64,000 nucleotides of DNA from Euglena gracilis (GCA_039621445.1 CP154957.1:40574011-40638010); one strand, 5' to 3'; positions 52,110 to 61,639 are shown, numbered from the stretch's first letter. Notes: generated by a model from the letters alone, not told the origin. Translations and numbers: made by a program.

Positions 52110-53060
52110 ATATCGAGAACTGTGTCCCAAACGCCGGTTCGGGCGTGAAACCTGTGCCTAGGACGCCGGTTCGGGCGGTAGCCCGAACCGGCGTCCCAGG
52201 CACAGGTTTCCCGCCCGAACCGGCGTTTGGGACACAGTTTTTGAAACCGTGTATTGGGGGCTCTGGTTTCACGCCCGAACCGGCGGCCGAGGAATCACGG
52301 CCAATTTCGCCCAAAACACCCATGTTTGGGGCAGTTTTGGGCGACTTTGGCCCAAATGGGCCGCCGGTCAAAAATGGCAGATTCCACACTGAGGAAGCCA
52401 TGTTACCCATCAATCGAAAGCTCTTCTCAAGGACTTTCGACAGATGGCCACAGCATTAGGCCATATTGCACGCAGCGCTTATTTTCAGCGATCGTGTCTT
52501 CCAAAATTTGACATCCTAATTTGTCAAATCCCACAGTTCAGGTTGCAAATTGCATATCAAACGAAAGGTCTCGCCAACACCTTTCGCTTGGTACCCACAG
52601 AACTCAGCCAGATTGCAAAGCGACCTCAAAATCAGCGATCGCGTTTTTCCGCATTTTTCGGACCCCATTTGCATATCTGAAATTGCACTTTTCAGCTGCC
52701 ATGTTGCCCATCGATCGAAAGCTCTTCTCAAGGGCTTTCAGCAGATGGCCTTAGATATCTGCCATACTGCGTGGTATTCTACTTCAGAAATTCTCCAAAA
52801 TTGGCCAAAAGGAAACTTTTCCTCAAAAACCCCCAATTTTGGCCCAAGACCACCCAAAAACTGCTCAAATATGATTGCCACCTGTCTACAAACCCTTTTG
52901 GAGACTTTTTGGCACTTTTTATTTTGGGTCTCCTAGACGCCGGTTTCCCGCCCGAACCGGCGTCCAGGACGCCGGTTCGGGCAGAAAATTTCCCGCCCGA
53001 ACCGGCGTCCTGGACGCCGGTTCGGGCGTGAAACCAGAGCCCCCATACACGGTTTCAAGG
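52110..53060. repeat. Hairpin-ended element, inverted copy of 40,086-41,034
   Basis: Ends are palindromic clusters of CCGGTTCGGGC type at 52,118-52,290 and 52,935-53,060. The core between them is the reverse complement of the MVP intron 1 copy. Confidence 0.85.
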
Positions 53061-53300
53061 TGTCGTGCGATACCACCCCCCCCCCCTTATTGTCCCACCG
53101 ACCTCTCCCCGGGAGGCCCGACCGGACAATAAGGGGGGGGGGACAATAAGGGGGTACCAAAGGAAATTTCATTGGCCGGGCCAAAAAATCCCCCGTCGGC
53201 CGGGGCCCAGGGACAATAAGGGGGGGGGACAATAAGGGGGGGGGGTGGTAACCAAAAGGGGGGGTATGTCGTGCGATAACAGACAAGTCCCACAAAAAAC

Positions 53301-53605
53301 GGTACTTGTCTGTTAGTCGATCCACGGCAAAACGACTCGATCCACACCCTTTATTCCCCTATGCTTTGATGACGTCAAATATGCAGCTGTTTTGGACCTT
53401 ATGACGTCATACCTGGGTCACACACTCAAGTATGACGTCACACGGTCATCATTTTGCTTGTGTATGACGTCACATGGGCAAATTATGACGTCACACATCC
53501 TGTTTTGCACTGAAAGTGGTCATTCCTATTGAATAGGGTTGAATAGGGTGTGGATCGACTAACAGACTTGATGCACTGCCGTGGATCGACTAACAGACAA
53601 GTACC
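53301..53605. mobile_element. 305-bp MITE with 29-bp TIRs and 8-bp target duplication
   Basis: The TIR GGTACTTGTCTGTTAGTCGA-TCCACGGCA (53,301-53,329) is exactly complementary to 53,577-53,605. CAAAAAAC flanks it on both sides (53,293-53,300 and 53,606-53,613), an 8-bp target duplication. The first 15 bases of the TIR are those of the neighbouring 1.36-kb element, so both belong to one family. The interior carries five TGACGTCA octamers (53,370; 53,402; 53,433; 53,465; 53,486). Confidence 0.9.
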
Positions 53606-53613
53606 CAAAAAAC

Positions 53614-55490
53614 CCCTGGGCCAACCTCTGGAGGTCGACAGAAATGGCCACTGTACCGCATCACCCGACTCCCCTGTATCAAAGGACTTTTAACCACAGG
53701 AGGCCAGGCGCTCGGGGGGGGGGGGACCCCTCCGCCCCCCATGGCCGCTTGCGCCACGCACCCCCCCAACCCCCCCCCCCGTGCCCAGCTTCCCCAAGGG
53801 GGTGTTGGGGACGCGGGGGGGACGCGGGGGGGGGGGGACGCGGTCACCACCATTCTAGGGACCATTATCAAAGCTAACTTTTTTTAAAAAAATTCTGTTC
53901 TGTTTTTTTTTTAAAAAAAGCAACAAAAAAGTACTTTTTCAAAAAAAATGGAAAGTGTGTTTTTTAAAAGAAGTTTTGCAACGCAAAAGTCTCGTCCTCT
54001 AAAAGAAAAACTCCAAAAACTGGTGCATTTCCACACCCAAAATGGAGTTTTGTCAAAAATGGCCCAACATTCCCAAAAAAGGTGATGGTCGATTAGAATA
54101 TCCTACAAAATTCCCTTTCAAAAAATTCTTTGAAAGGCAGTCTCTAGCAAACTCAAAATGGGAAGATGGCTCTTTGGGATGCACCACGATCAGAAATTCC
54201 AGGTGAGAGGATGGGCTGAATGCCATGGGCTGAAAAAAATTGACAAAATGGAAAAGAGAACAGGAGATGGGAACGGAGTCAACAAAAAGGACACAAAATG
54301 GGAAAGGTGTGCAGTGATTGCGGGGGGACATTCTAGGATTAGCATTGATCATGCCGAACAAACAGCAAATAACAAATGCTGAAATCTGGGCTCAGCCAGA
54401 ATTTGTGTGTAGAAAATGTATATTGGAGATGCAAGGCTCGCGTGGCCCAGAACTTTTTTTATCAAAAATGGCCCAAAATGGCCAAAAATGACCACTTTCT
54501 GGACCCGAAAATCACCGATTTAGGATGCGCGCCGCCTGCGCGGCCGCCCTCGGACACCTTCCCCCCCCTCCCAGCGCGGCTGCCAGTGTGGCCGCTCGCC
54601 CCCCCCCGCCCCCCCCCCGCCCCCCCCCCCCCCACTGGGACTCCATCCGTCGTGTCGACCAGGTCGGTCGACAAATTGGAGGTCGGGCTGACCATGTGCT
54701 CAGTGGAAACGACCTCCATGGCTTGCCTTGCACACACATGCCACTTCTGGCAAGACTGGGCAAATTTCACGATTTTTTATTTTTTCAGAGAATTTCAAAA
54801 TTTTCAAAAATTTCAATATTTTCACCGAAAAAATAGGAGAATCCTACTAGGAAATACCCAAGCGGCCGTTCCTTCTGAGCGCTCATTGCAGGTCCTCAAG
54901 GAGACGGAGTTTCAACTCAATTGTTGCCACAAACGTTTGTTGAAATTATTGTTCACTGGGATGATATGCAGAAGGCATTTGGAGGATTAAAAGAGTGGCA
55001 GTGGAGTTCAACTTCATAAACAGTTCGACCTTGTGTTATCTGACGTTCTGGGATAGCCATTGGCTACCTCGCTTTGAACATTGTGGACAGCCTGCTGCAG
55101 ATGCGAAAGACAGTGGATGAGATACTGGTGAAAACTTTGTGTTGGATTTGTATTGCCAAGCTCCCCATGACAAAGGTTTGCCAAACAATTCTGTCTGTGA
55201 ATTTTCATTTTTCTCTGCTTCAGATCTCACAGTTGTTGAAGTTTGTGCTTGGGTAATGAGATCATTGGAAGGACATGATGATGAGCCATTGGAAGCATTA
55301 ATAATCTGGACCTGAGCATGTCCCTGCAAAACTGCTCCATTTTGTTTTTATTGCAAGCCGAGACAATGCGTGTATTTTCTGATTCTGCTGTGATTGCCGT
55401 TTTGTTTGTCTGTCCAAAATGGTGATCTGGTGGTAATTGTAATTCTGGTGGTAATTGGTGGTAAGTGGTAATTCTGATTTGTTGTTTTGG
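53614..55490. other. Stretch without recognised genes
   Basis: A C- and G-run region at 53,715-53,845 and 54,555-54,640, AT-rich sequence with A and T runs at 53,880-53,950, a GGTCGGCC-type palindrome at 54,660-54,690, and plain sequence to 55,490. Short open frames (for example 54,158-54,382) have no recognisable content. Confidence 0.5.
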
Positions 55491-55492
55491 TA

Positions 55493-56100
55493 GGTGCTGG
55501 CCAGTTTTGGGCCACAGATGGTGGTGGCCAGTTTTTGGCCACAGGTGCTTGCCAGTTTTTGGCCACAAAGCGCTGGCCAGTTTTGGGCCACATGTGGTGG
55601 CCAGTTTTTGGCCACGGGTGCTTGCCAGTTTTGGGGCACAAAGTGCTGGCCTTTTTTGGGCCACAGGTGGTGGCCGGTTTTTGGCCACGGGTGCTGGCCA
55701 GTTTTGGGCCACATGTGCTGGCCAGTTTTTGGCCACGGGTGCTGGCCAGTTTTGGGCCACAGATGGTGGTGGCCAGTTTTTGGCCACAGGTGCTTGCCAG
55801 TTTTTGGCCACAAAGCGCTGGCCAGTTTTGGGCCACATGTGCTGGCCAGTTTTTGGCCACGGGTGCTTGCCAGTTTTGGGCCACAAAGTGCTAGCCGGTT
55901 TTGGGCCACACGTGGTGGCCGGTTTTTGGCCACGGGTGCTGGCCAGTTTTGGGCCACATGTGCTGGCCAGTTTTTGGCCACGGGTGCTGGCCAGTTTTGG
56001 GCCACAGGTGCTGGCCAGTTTTTTGGCCACAGGTGTTGGTCAACAAGTGTTGGTCAGTTTTTGGCCACAGGTGGTGGCCGTTTTTGGCCACGAGTGCTGG
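55493..56100. repeat. 24-bp TGGCCA minisatellite
   Basis: About 25 units of GCTGGCCAGTTTTTGGCCACAGGT-type sequence (written here as variants GCTGGCCAGTTTTGGG and CCACAGGTGCTGGCC). The period of 24 is a multiple of 3, so all six frames can stay open and give repeats such as GQFLATGA or WPAPVAKN. It is probably non-coding. Confidence 0.92.
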
Positions 56101-56781
56101 TAAAGTAAAAGATAGACTCGTCCCGTACACGAGAGATGAACGCAACTCTTCCGTGCTTTCAATAGGGACAACGAAGGAAATACGTCTTCCATACTGAGGA
56201 CGAGTGAAATTTTTGAAAAAATGCGTGAAATTTTCAACGGCCGGCCATAAATTTCACGATGGAAAATTTTCACGAGCGAATTGAATGCCCAGTCTTGACT
56301 TCTGGAGGCCTTTGCTTGGCTTATCGACCTCTGGAGGTGGGCCGACCAGGTCGGCTTCCACTGTGCTGCAACACCCCTCCTTTTTTTTGAAATCTCAGCC
56401 CTCCGAACGTCCCTGAAAATGTCAAAAAGCGTCCCACATTAAAAAAAATGGTGAAAACCGGCCAAATCGGTTGAGTTCCAAAACCAATAACAAAATACCA
56501 TTGTGTTTGCAGGACGCCATCAGAAATTTTTTGTAGGGCCCCTGGGTCCCCAGGGGGCTCCCCCCCGCGCCCCCAACCCCTAATAACAGATGGAGACTGG
56601 ATAAGGGGGGTGGGGCTAGCAATGGCCAAAAGTTTTCAAAAGGCCTGAAATTTCAGTAACGTCAAATTTGCACGGTTTCATTGCAAGTTTTCACTTTTTC
56701 TCTCTACCAATTCTCTACCAATTAGGATAAGCCAATGCTAGCGCAGGCGACTACACCAGGTACTTCCTAATTAGCTGGTAG

Positions 56782-56833
56782 ATTTTGAGTGTCTAATTTT
56801 TTGTCTATCTTTCTGAGTGTCTATTTTTTTTCG
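56782..56833 (+). other. Two tandem spliced-leader relics
   Basis: 56,809-56,833 matches 25 of the 26 bases of the Euglena spliced leader (CTTTCTGAGTGTCTA, eight T, CG). Just upstream, 56,782-56,803 is a degenerate second copy (TTTTGAGTGTCTAATTTTTT). The base after CG is T (TCTCCACT), so a spliced-leader RNA gene with a GT donor is excluded. Tandem leaders are expected when a trans-spliced transcript is retroposed, trans-spliced again and retroposed again. Confidence 0.8.
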
Positions 56834-57044
56834 TCTCCACTCGTGCTCATGGCCTGAAAGCCCCGAGTTGGGTCTGAAGTTCAGAAGGACGACTTCGAGC
56901 AGCAAGCAACCCCAAGGTTTGAAGTGTGGCCTTGACCGACTACTGTGAGAAGTCATTTGCAGCGACAACCTCACCTACCCGGGGTATTTCAACAGCCCCC
57001 GGAGTCCACAACGACTCAGCCCCAGGAGAAGAAGGGTGAGATTC

Positions 57045-57310
57045 AGCCACCCAGCAGCAGCACATCGACATCGACATCGGTGGCCCAAGCCCTGGGAGAC
57101 CCAGCCCCATAAGAGGCAGCAACAGCAGCAGCACATCAGCATCTTGAACAAGAAGGGCGGCCCAAGCCCTGGGAGAGCCAGCCCCATGAGAAGCAGCAAC
57201 AGCAGCAACACATCGACATCTTGAACAAGAATGGTGGACCCAAACCCTGGGAGAGCCAGCCCCAGGAGAAGCCGCAACAGCAGCAGCACATCGACATCTC
57301 GATCATGATT
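57045..57310 (+). repeat. 75-bp tandem repeat, CAG-rich
   Basis: About 3.5 units containing CAGCAGCACATCGACATC and CCCAAGCCCTGGGAGAGCCA. In one frame it gives QQQQHIDILNKNGGPKPWES repeats. It lies about 210 bases downstream of the spliced-leader relics, so it may be part of the retroposed transcript. Confidence 0.8.
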
Positions 57311-57689
57311 CGTGAACCCAATTTGCAGACATTTTGCTTCCAAATCTTGGGTTTGGCTTTGTGCTTTCCCAAAGTGCTGCAGAAGGTTTTCCCACAAGCC
57401 CAACACCAGGAGAAAAACACAGCACTGCACCTTGGAGATTTCAACAAAAGCATTAAAAAGTTTGGTCAGACATTTTGCTGGGAAAGCGTGTGTGTGGCCT
57501 TGTGCTTTCCCCCAAGGCTTCGGAGGACGTCAATTCCACTGAAACTCCGGGTAAAACCCATAACACTGAACAATGGAGATTGCGTCCTAGACTTTGGGAG
57601 CCATGTGGGACAGCAAGAACTGACCCCTGGCGGCGGCCATGACAATTTCTTCCCCATGAGGACCGGGCGCATGGCACTGAGACGCCCCA

Positions 57690-58260
57690 CGTGGGGGCTG
57701 GCGCGGGCGGCGGAACCGAAAGACCCCGGCCCGCCAAAATGTGGCGGGCGGCCGGAAACGGCCGGGCCGAATTTTCTGGTCCCTTGGCTCACGGGAACCA
57801 CTGCCCCCGAGCAGCGGCCATCACAGTTCCTTCAAAATGACCACCCGGCGGAGCTTCTTCCGATGCCCACCAGGGAGGTTTTCGCGGGCGGCGGAATCAG
57901 AAAAGCGGTCCCCGTCCCGCCGAAATGCGGCGGGAGGCCGGAAACAGCCAGGCCGAATTTTGAGGTCCTGTGGCACAGGGGGACCGCTGCCCCCCGGCAT
58001 CGGCCATCAAAGTTGCTTCATCATGACGACCCGGCGGAGCCCGCTCAGATGTCCACAAGGAGGGTTTTCGAGGGCGGCGGACCCGAAAAAGCGGCCCTCG
58101 TCCCGCCGAAAGGGATGCCGCAAACGGCCATGCCGAATTTTCCCGTCTCGTGAAGTACGGGAACCACTGCCGCCCGGCGCCGGCCATTACAATTTCTTCA
58201 CAAAAATGACCCGGCAGAGCCCACTGAAAGGCCCCTCAGGGGGGGTTTTTGAGGTCTCTG
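57690..58260 (+). repeat. About 180-bp coding-looking tandem repeat
   Basis: Three to four units. Each in one frame reads about 60 residues with PPKCGGRPETA-PNF, GT-AP--RPS and F-GGG blocks (for example VPPKCGGRPETARPNFEVLW and HRGTAAPRHRPSKLLHHDDP). The frame is open from 57,221 to 58,153. Conservation between units is as strong at third positions as at others, so it may be a tandem repeat rather than a selected protein. Confidence 0.65.
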
Positions 58261-58638
58261 AGTCCGAATATATGCTCACACCGACGTGGTGGAGCCGCCA
58301 GAGCCGGCATTCGTCAAGACCGCCTTGGTGGAGAGCGAAGCCTCAAGCCCCCCGTCCCCCGGGGAAAATGGGTGTTGGTTGATTCTTTAAGCCGCCCAGG
58401 GGGGCCAGGTAGGTGGTTTCCGAGGTGGCGGGGTTCAATTATCCTGTCTGATGAACGTCGTGGAGCCGGAAGAACGGGCATTTGACAAGCTTACCCTCGG
58501 ACCGGCAGAGGTGACATCCTGCTGACACTAGAAGGTGTCCAATCAACCCCAGGCCCGGCGCCGGCTCTTCCTGGACGCCCCATCCTTCAGCTAAAGCCGA
58601 CTTGCGCCGACATCCATGTACGGCCGGGGCCCACGTGG

Positions 58639-59364
58639 ATGATAGCCCACATGCACGTACCATCACTTGGCCTCGGCAGAACCGGACGCGGCAGCCTCTT
58701 GACCTGCGGAGACATCGAGAGCAACCCCGATCCTCCCCCGAGGAAACAGGCCGGGGGGCGGAAGCGCTCTGCAGCAGCCCCTTCAGCACAATCCAATGCA
58801 TTATCAGACGACGCCACTGACCTCGCTCACCCTGCGGACGAAACCCCGGCTGCAATGGTGGTCGACCCCAACGGCAACAACCGCGACCTTCGGCGCGTCG
58901 TTCTCCCACGCATCATCGTGCCTGCGCCACGGGCCCGTATTCAGGACATCCTGCTAAGTCGTGTGAAGACGGTACTCCACGTGCCCGCTGGCAACCAGCG
59001 CGACGTATCCGAGACCCTGTCTGACGTCATTCTGGAGTACGTCACCGGACCAACTCCGGACACCCTGTTGGCTTTCCCGAAACTAGTCCTCCGAACTGTC
59101 CCCACTGGGGGGAGAGAGGCGTCGGAGGACATTTCCTCCGCAATCACGCGGCGAGTCAAGATGTTCAGGCAAGGCGACTACGGCACTCTTTTGAATGAAC
59201 TGCGCAACGCGATCAAATTGCCCCCAGTTGCTGTGGAGACCCGCGCAGCGAAAAAAGCTCGCACCGAGCCGGCTGCCATCCCCGACGCGACACTTCGGCG
59301 GGCCCGGACTTTGGTAGGGGAGCCTCTACCAGGACCTTCGGGGGGAGGTAAAACCTCCTGGTAG
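58639..59364 (+). CDS. Unknown 241-residue ORF with a 2A-like motif near its start
   Basis: The N-terminus has GRGSLLTCGDIESNPDPPPR, close to the 2A peptide consensus (GD-(V/I)-E-x-NPGP) but with Asp in place of the Gly at the skipping site. Such motifs sit at the N-terminus of several protist non-LTR retrotransposon proteins. The rest is unknown: VVLPRIIVPAPRARIQDILL, VLHVPAGNQRDVSETLSDVI, ISSAITRRVKMFRQGDYGTL and a basic AAKKARTEPA segment. The C-terminus runs into the 42-bp minisatellite (GEPLPGPSGGGKTSW), so the natural end may have been overwritten. ATG start chosen as first in frame. Confidence 0.55.
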   Translation: MIAHMHVPSLGLGRTGRGSLLTCGDIESNPDPPPRKQAGGRKRSAAAPSAQSNALSDDATDLAHPADETPAAMVVDPNGNNRDLRRVVLPRIIVPAPRARIQDILLSRVKTVLHVPAGNQRDVSETLSDVILEYVTGPTPDTLLAFPKLVLRTVPTGGREASEDISSAITRRVKMFRQGDYGTLLNELRNAIKLPPVAVETRAAKKARTEPAAIPDATLRRARTLVGEPLPGPSGGGKTSW

Positions 59365-61320
59365 CCCCTAACAGGACCTCAGGGGGGAGGTAAAACCTCC
59401 TGGTATCCCTTACCAGGACGCCAGGGGGGACGTAAAACTTCCTGTTAGCCCCTACCAGGACCTCAGGGGGGATGGAAAACTTCCTGGTAGCCCCTACCAG
59501 GACCTCAGGGGGGAAGGAAAACTTCCTGGTAGCCCCTACCAGGACCTCAGGGGGGAGGTAAAACTTCCTGGTAGCCCCTACGAGGACGTCAGGAGGGAGG
59601 TAAAACTTCCTGGTAGCCCCTACCAGGACCTCAGGCGGGTTAGAAAACTTCCTGGTAGCCCCTACCAGGACCTCAGGGGGGAGGTCAAGCTTCCTGGTAG
59701 CCCCTACCAGGACCTCAGGGGGGACGTAAAACTTCCTTGTAGCCCCTACGAGGACCTCACGGGCGAGGTAAAACTTCATGGTAGCCCCTACCAGGACGTC
59801 AGGGGGGACGTAAAACTTCCTGGTAGCCCCTACCAGGACCTCATGGGGGGATGGAAAACTTCCTGGTAGCCCGTACCACCTCAGGGGGGAGGGAAAACTT
59901 CCTGGTAGCCCCTACCATGACCTCAGGGGGGATGAGAAACTTCCTGGTAGCCCCTACCAGGACCTCAGGGGGGAAGGAAAACTTCCTGGTAGCCCCTACC
60001 AGGACCTCAGGGGGGAGGTAAAACTTCCTGGTAGCCCCTACCAGGACCTTAGGGGGGAGGTAAAACTCCCTGGTAGCCCCTACCAGGACCTCAGGAAAAC
60101 CTCGTGGTAGTCACTACCAGGACCTCAGGGGGGAGGTAAAACCTCCTGGTAGCCCCTACCATGACCTCAGGGGGGATGAGAAACTTCCTGGTAGCCCCTA
60201 CCAGGACCTCAGGGGGGATGGAAAACTTCCTGGTAGCCGCTACCAGGACCTACCAGGAAGTTTTCCATCCCCCCCTGAGGTCCTGGTAGGGGGTACCAGG
60301 AAGTTTTACGTCCCCCCCTGAGGTCCTGGTAGGGGCTACCAGGAAATTTTCCATCCCCCCTGAGGTCCTGGTAGGGGCTACCAGGAAGTTTTCCCTCCCC
60401 CCTGAGGTCCTGGTAGGGGCCACCATGAAGTTTTCCATCCCTTCCGAGGTCCTGGTAGTGGCTACCATGACGTTTTCCATCCCCCCTGAGGTCCTGGCAG
60501 GGGCTACCAGGAAGTATTTTATCCCCACTGAGGTCCTGGTAGGGGCTACCAGGAAGTATTTTATCCCCGCTGAGGTCTTGGTAGGGGCTACCAGGAAGTA
60601 ATTTATCCCCACTGAGGTCCTGGTAGGGGCTGCAAGGAAGTTTTCCCTCCCCCCTGAGGTCCTGCTAGGGGCTATCAGGAAGTTTTCCATCCCCCCTGAG
60701 GTCCTGGTAGGGGCCACCAGGAAGTTTTCCATCCCCACTGAGGTCCTGGTAGGGGCTACCAGGGAGTTTTCCATCCCCCCTGAGGTCCTGGTAGGGGCTA
60801 CTAGGAAGTTTTCCCTCCGCCCTGAGGTCCTGCTAGGGGCTACCAGGAAGTTTTCCATCCCCATTGAGGTCCTGGTAGGGGCTACCAGGAAGTTTTCCAT
60901 CCAGACGGTAGGGGCTACCAGAAAGTTTCCGAACCCCCCTGAGGTCTTGGTAGGGGCTACCAGGAAGTATTTCATCCCCATTGAGGTCCTGGTAGGGGCT
61001 ACCAGGACGTTTTCCATCCCCCCTGAGGTCATTTTCGTCCCCGTTGAGGCATTGTTAGGGGCTACCAGGAAGTTTTCCATCCACCCTGAGGTTCTGGTAG
61101 GGGCAGCCAGGGGCAGCCAGCAACTTTCCAACCCTCTGAGGTCCTGGTAATGTCTACAAGAAAATTTTCGGTCCCCTAAGAGGTCCTAGTGGGGGCTACC
61201 AGGTTGTTTTTAATCCTCCTTGATGTGCTGGTAGGGATTAACGGGAAGTTTCCGTCCCTCTCTATATATTCCGTACCCACTTTGGTCCTGGTTTGGGCTA
61301 CCAGTAAGTTCTCCATCCCC
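59310..61320. repeat. 42-bp minisatellite in two opposed arms (giant inverted repeat)
   Basis: From about 59,310 to 60,250 units of 42 bases run in one direction (CTACCAGGACCTCAGGGGGG, then AGGTAAAACTTCCTGGTAGC). At 60,251 they flip and run in the opposite direction to about 61,130, then degenerate to 61,320. Each unit contains a short hairpin, CCTGGTAG-GGG-CTACCAGG. The period is 14 codons, so long repeat frames (EVLVGATRKFYLPP or GMENFLVAPTRTS) are open on the minus strand. Confidence 0.92.
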
Positions 61321-61370
61321 AACTATCAGCTCTTGTAGGCTATTGATTCCGCTCCTCAACGCAGGTGACA

Positions 61371-61637
61371 ATGCTCCGGTCGAATGTCCGCCACATTCCT
61401 TCCGGGAATCGCCGGGAGATCAGATTTGCTTTGGAGCAACCAACGGTGGTTGAGGATGTGATCCGCTTGCTGAAAAGAAAGGCGGAGCTTCCGGAGACTG
61501 AACAGGCAGTCCTGCGCAAGAAAAAGTCAAGGACAGAGGAGTGGACGGACGTTGCCACAGGCGAGGTACTTGTTCCTGATTACTCTGGGGCGATCTTTCA
61601 AGGCGGCGAAGACGCGGTTTGCCACTGCGGCGCTTAA
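61371..61637 (+). CDS. Small ORF related to the 2A-motif ORF
   Basis: Eighty-eight codons from the ATG at 61,371: MLRSNVRHIPSGNRREIRFA, VVEDVIRLLKRKAELPETEQ, LRKKKSRTEEW and a C-terminal VCHCGA. The block H-(V/I)-P-(A/S)-G-N-(Q/R)-R-(D/E)-(V/I) and a later KK-(A/S)-RTE segment are shared with the 58,639 ORF, at similar spacing. GCAG lies just before the start. It may be a shortened paralogue or an exon of the same family. Confidence 0.45.
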   Translation: MLRSNVRHIPSGNRREIRFALEQPTVVEDVIRLLKRKAELPETEQAVLRKKKSRTEEWTDVATGEVLVPDYSGAIFQGGEDAVCHCGA

Positions 61638-61639
61638 TG

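Larger units (their letters stand above)
51934..53290. mobile_element. TIR element of about 1.36 kb with nested repeats
   Basis: Left end GGTACTTGTCTGTTATCGCA, continuing CGACATACCCCCTTTTGGTTA; right end is the complement (TAACCAAAAGGGGGGGTATG, TCGTGCGATAACAGACAAGT), about 45 bp. CACAAAAAA is present on both outer sides, a likely 8-9 bp target duplication. Inside lie a 44-bp-arm palindrome, a hairpin-ended element and the ACAATAAGGGGGG module; no transposase is seen, so it is non-autonomous. Confidence 0.75.

Noticed and set aside
55227-56108. Long repeat proteins (WPAPVAKN or GQFWATGA type) on both strands
   Set aside because: The 24-bp minisatellite keeps every frame open. There is no sign of selection for one frame.
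56809-56833. A spliced-leader RNA gene
   Set aside because: The leader is followed by TCTCC and not by a GT donor, and no small-RNA-like downstream stem or 5S rRNA gene is near.
59213-61131. Repeat proteins EVLVGATRKFYLPP and GMENFLVAPTRTS on the minus strand
   Set aside because: A by-product of a 42-base period. The frame is open in both arms although they are inverted, which a real gene would not show.
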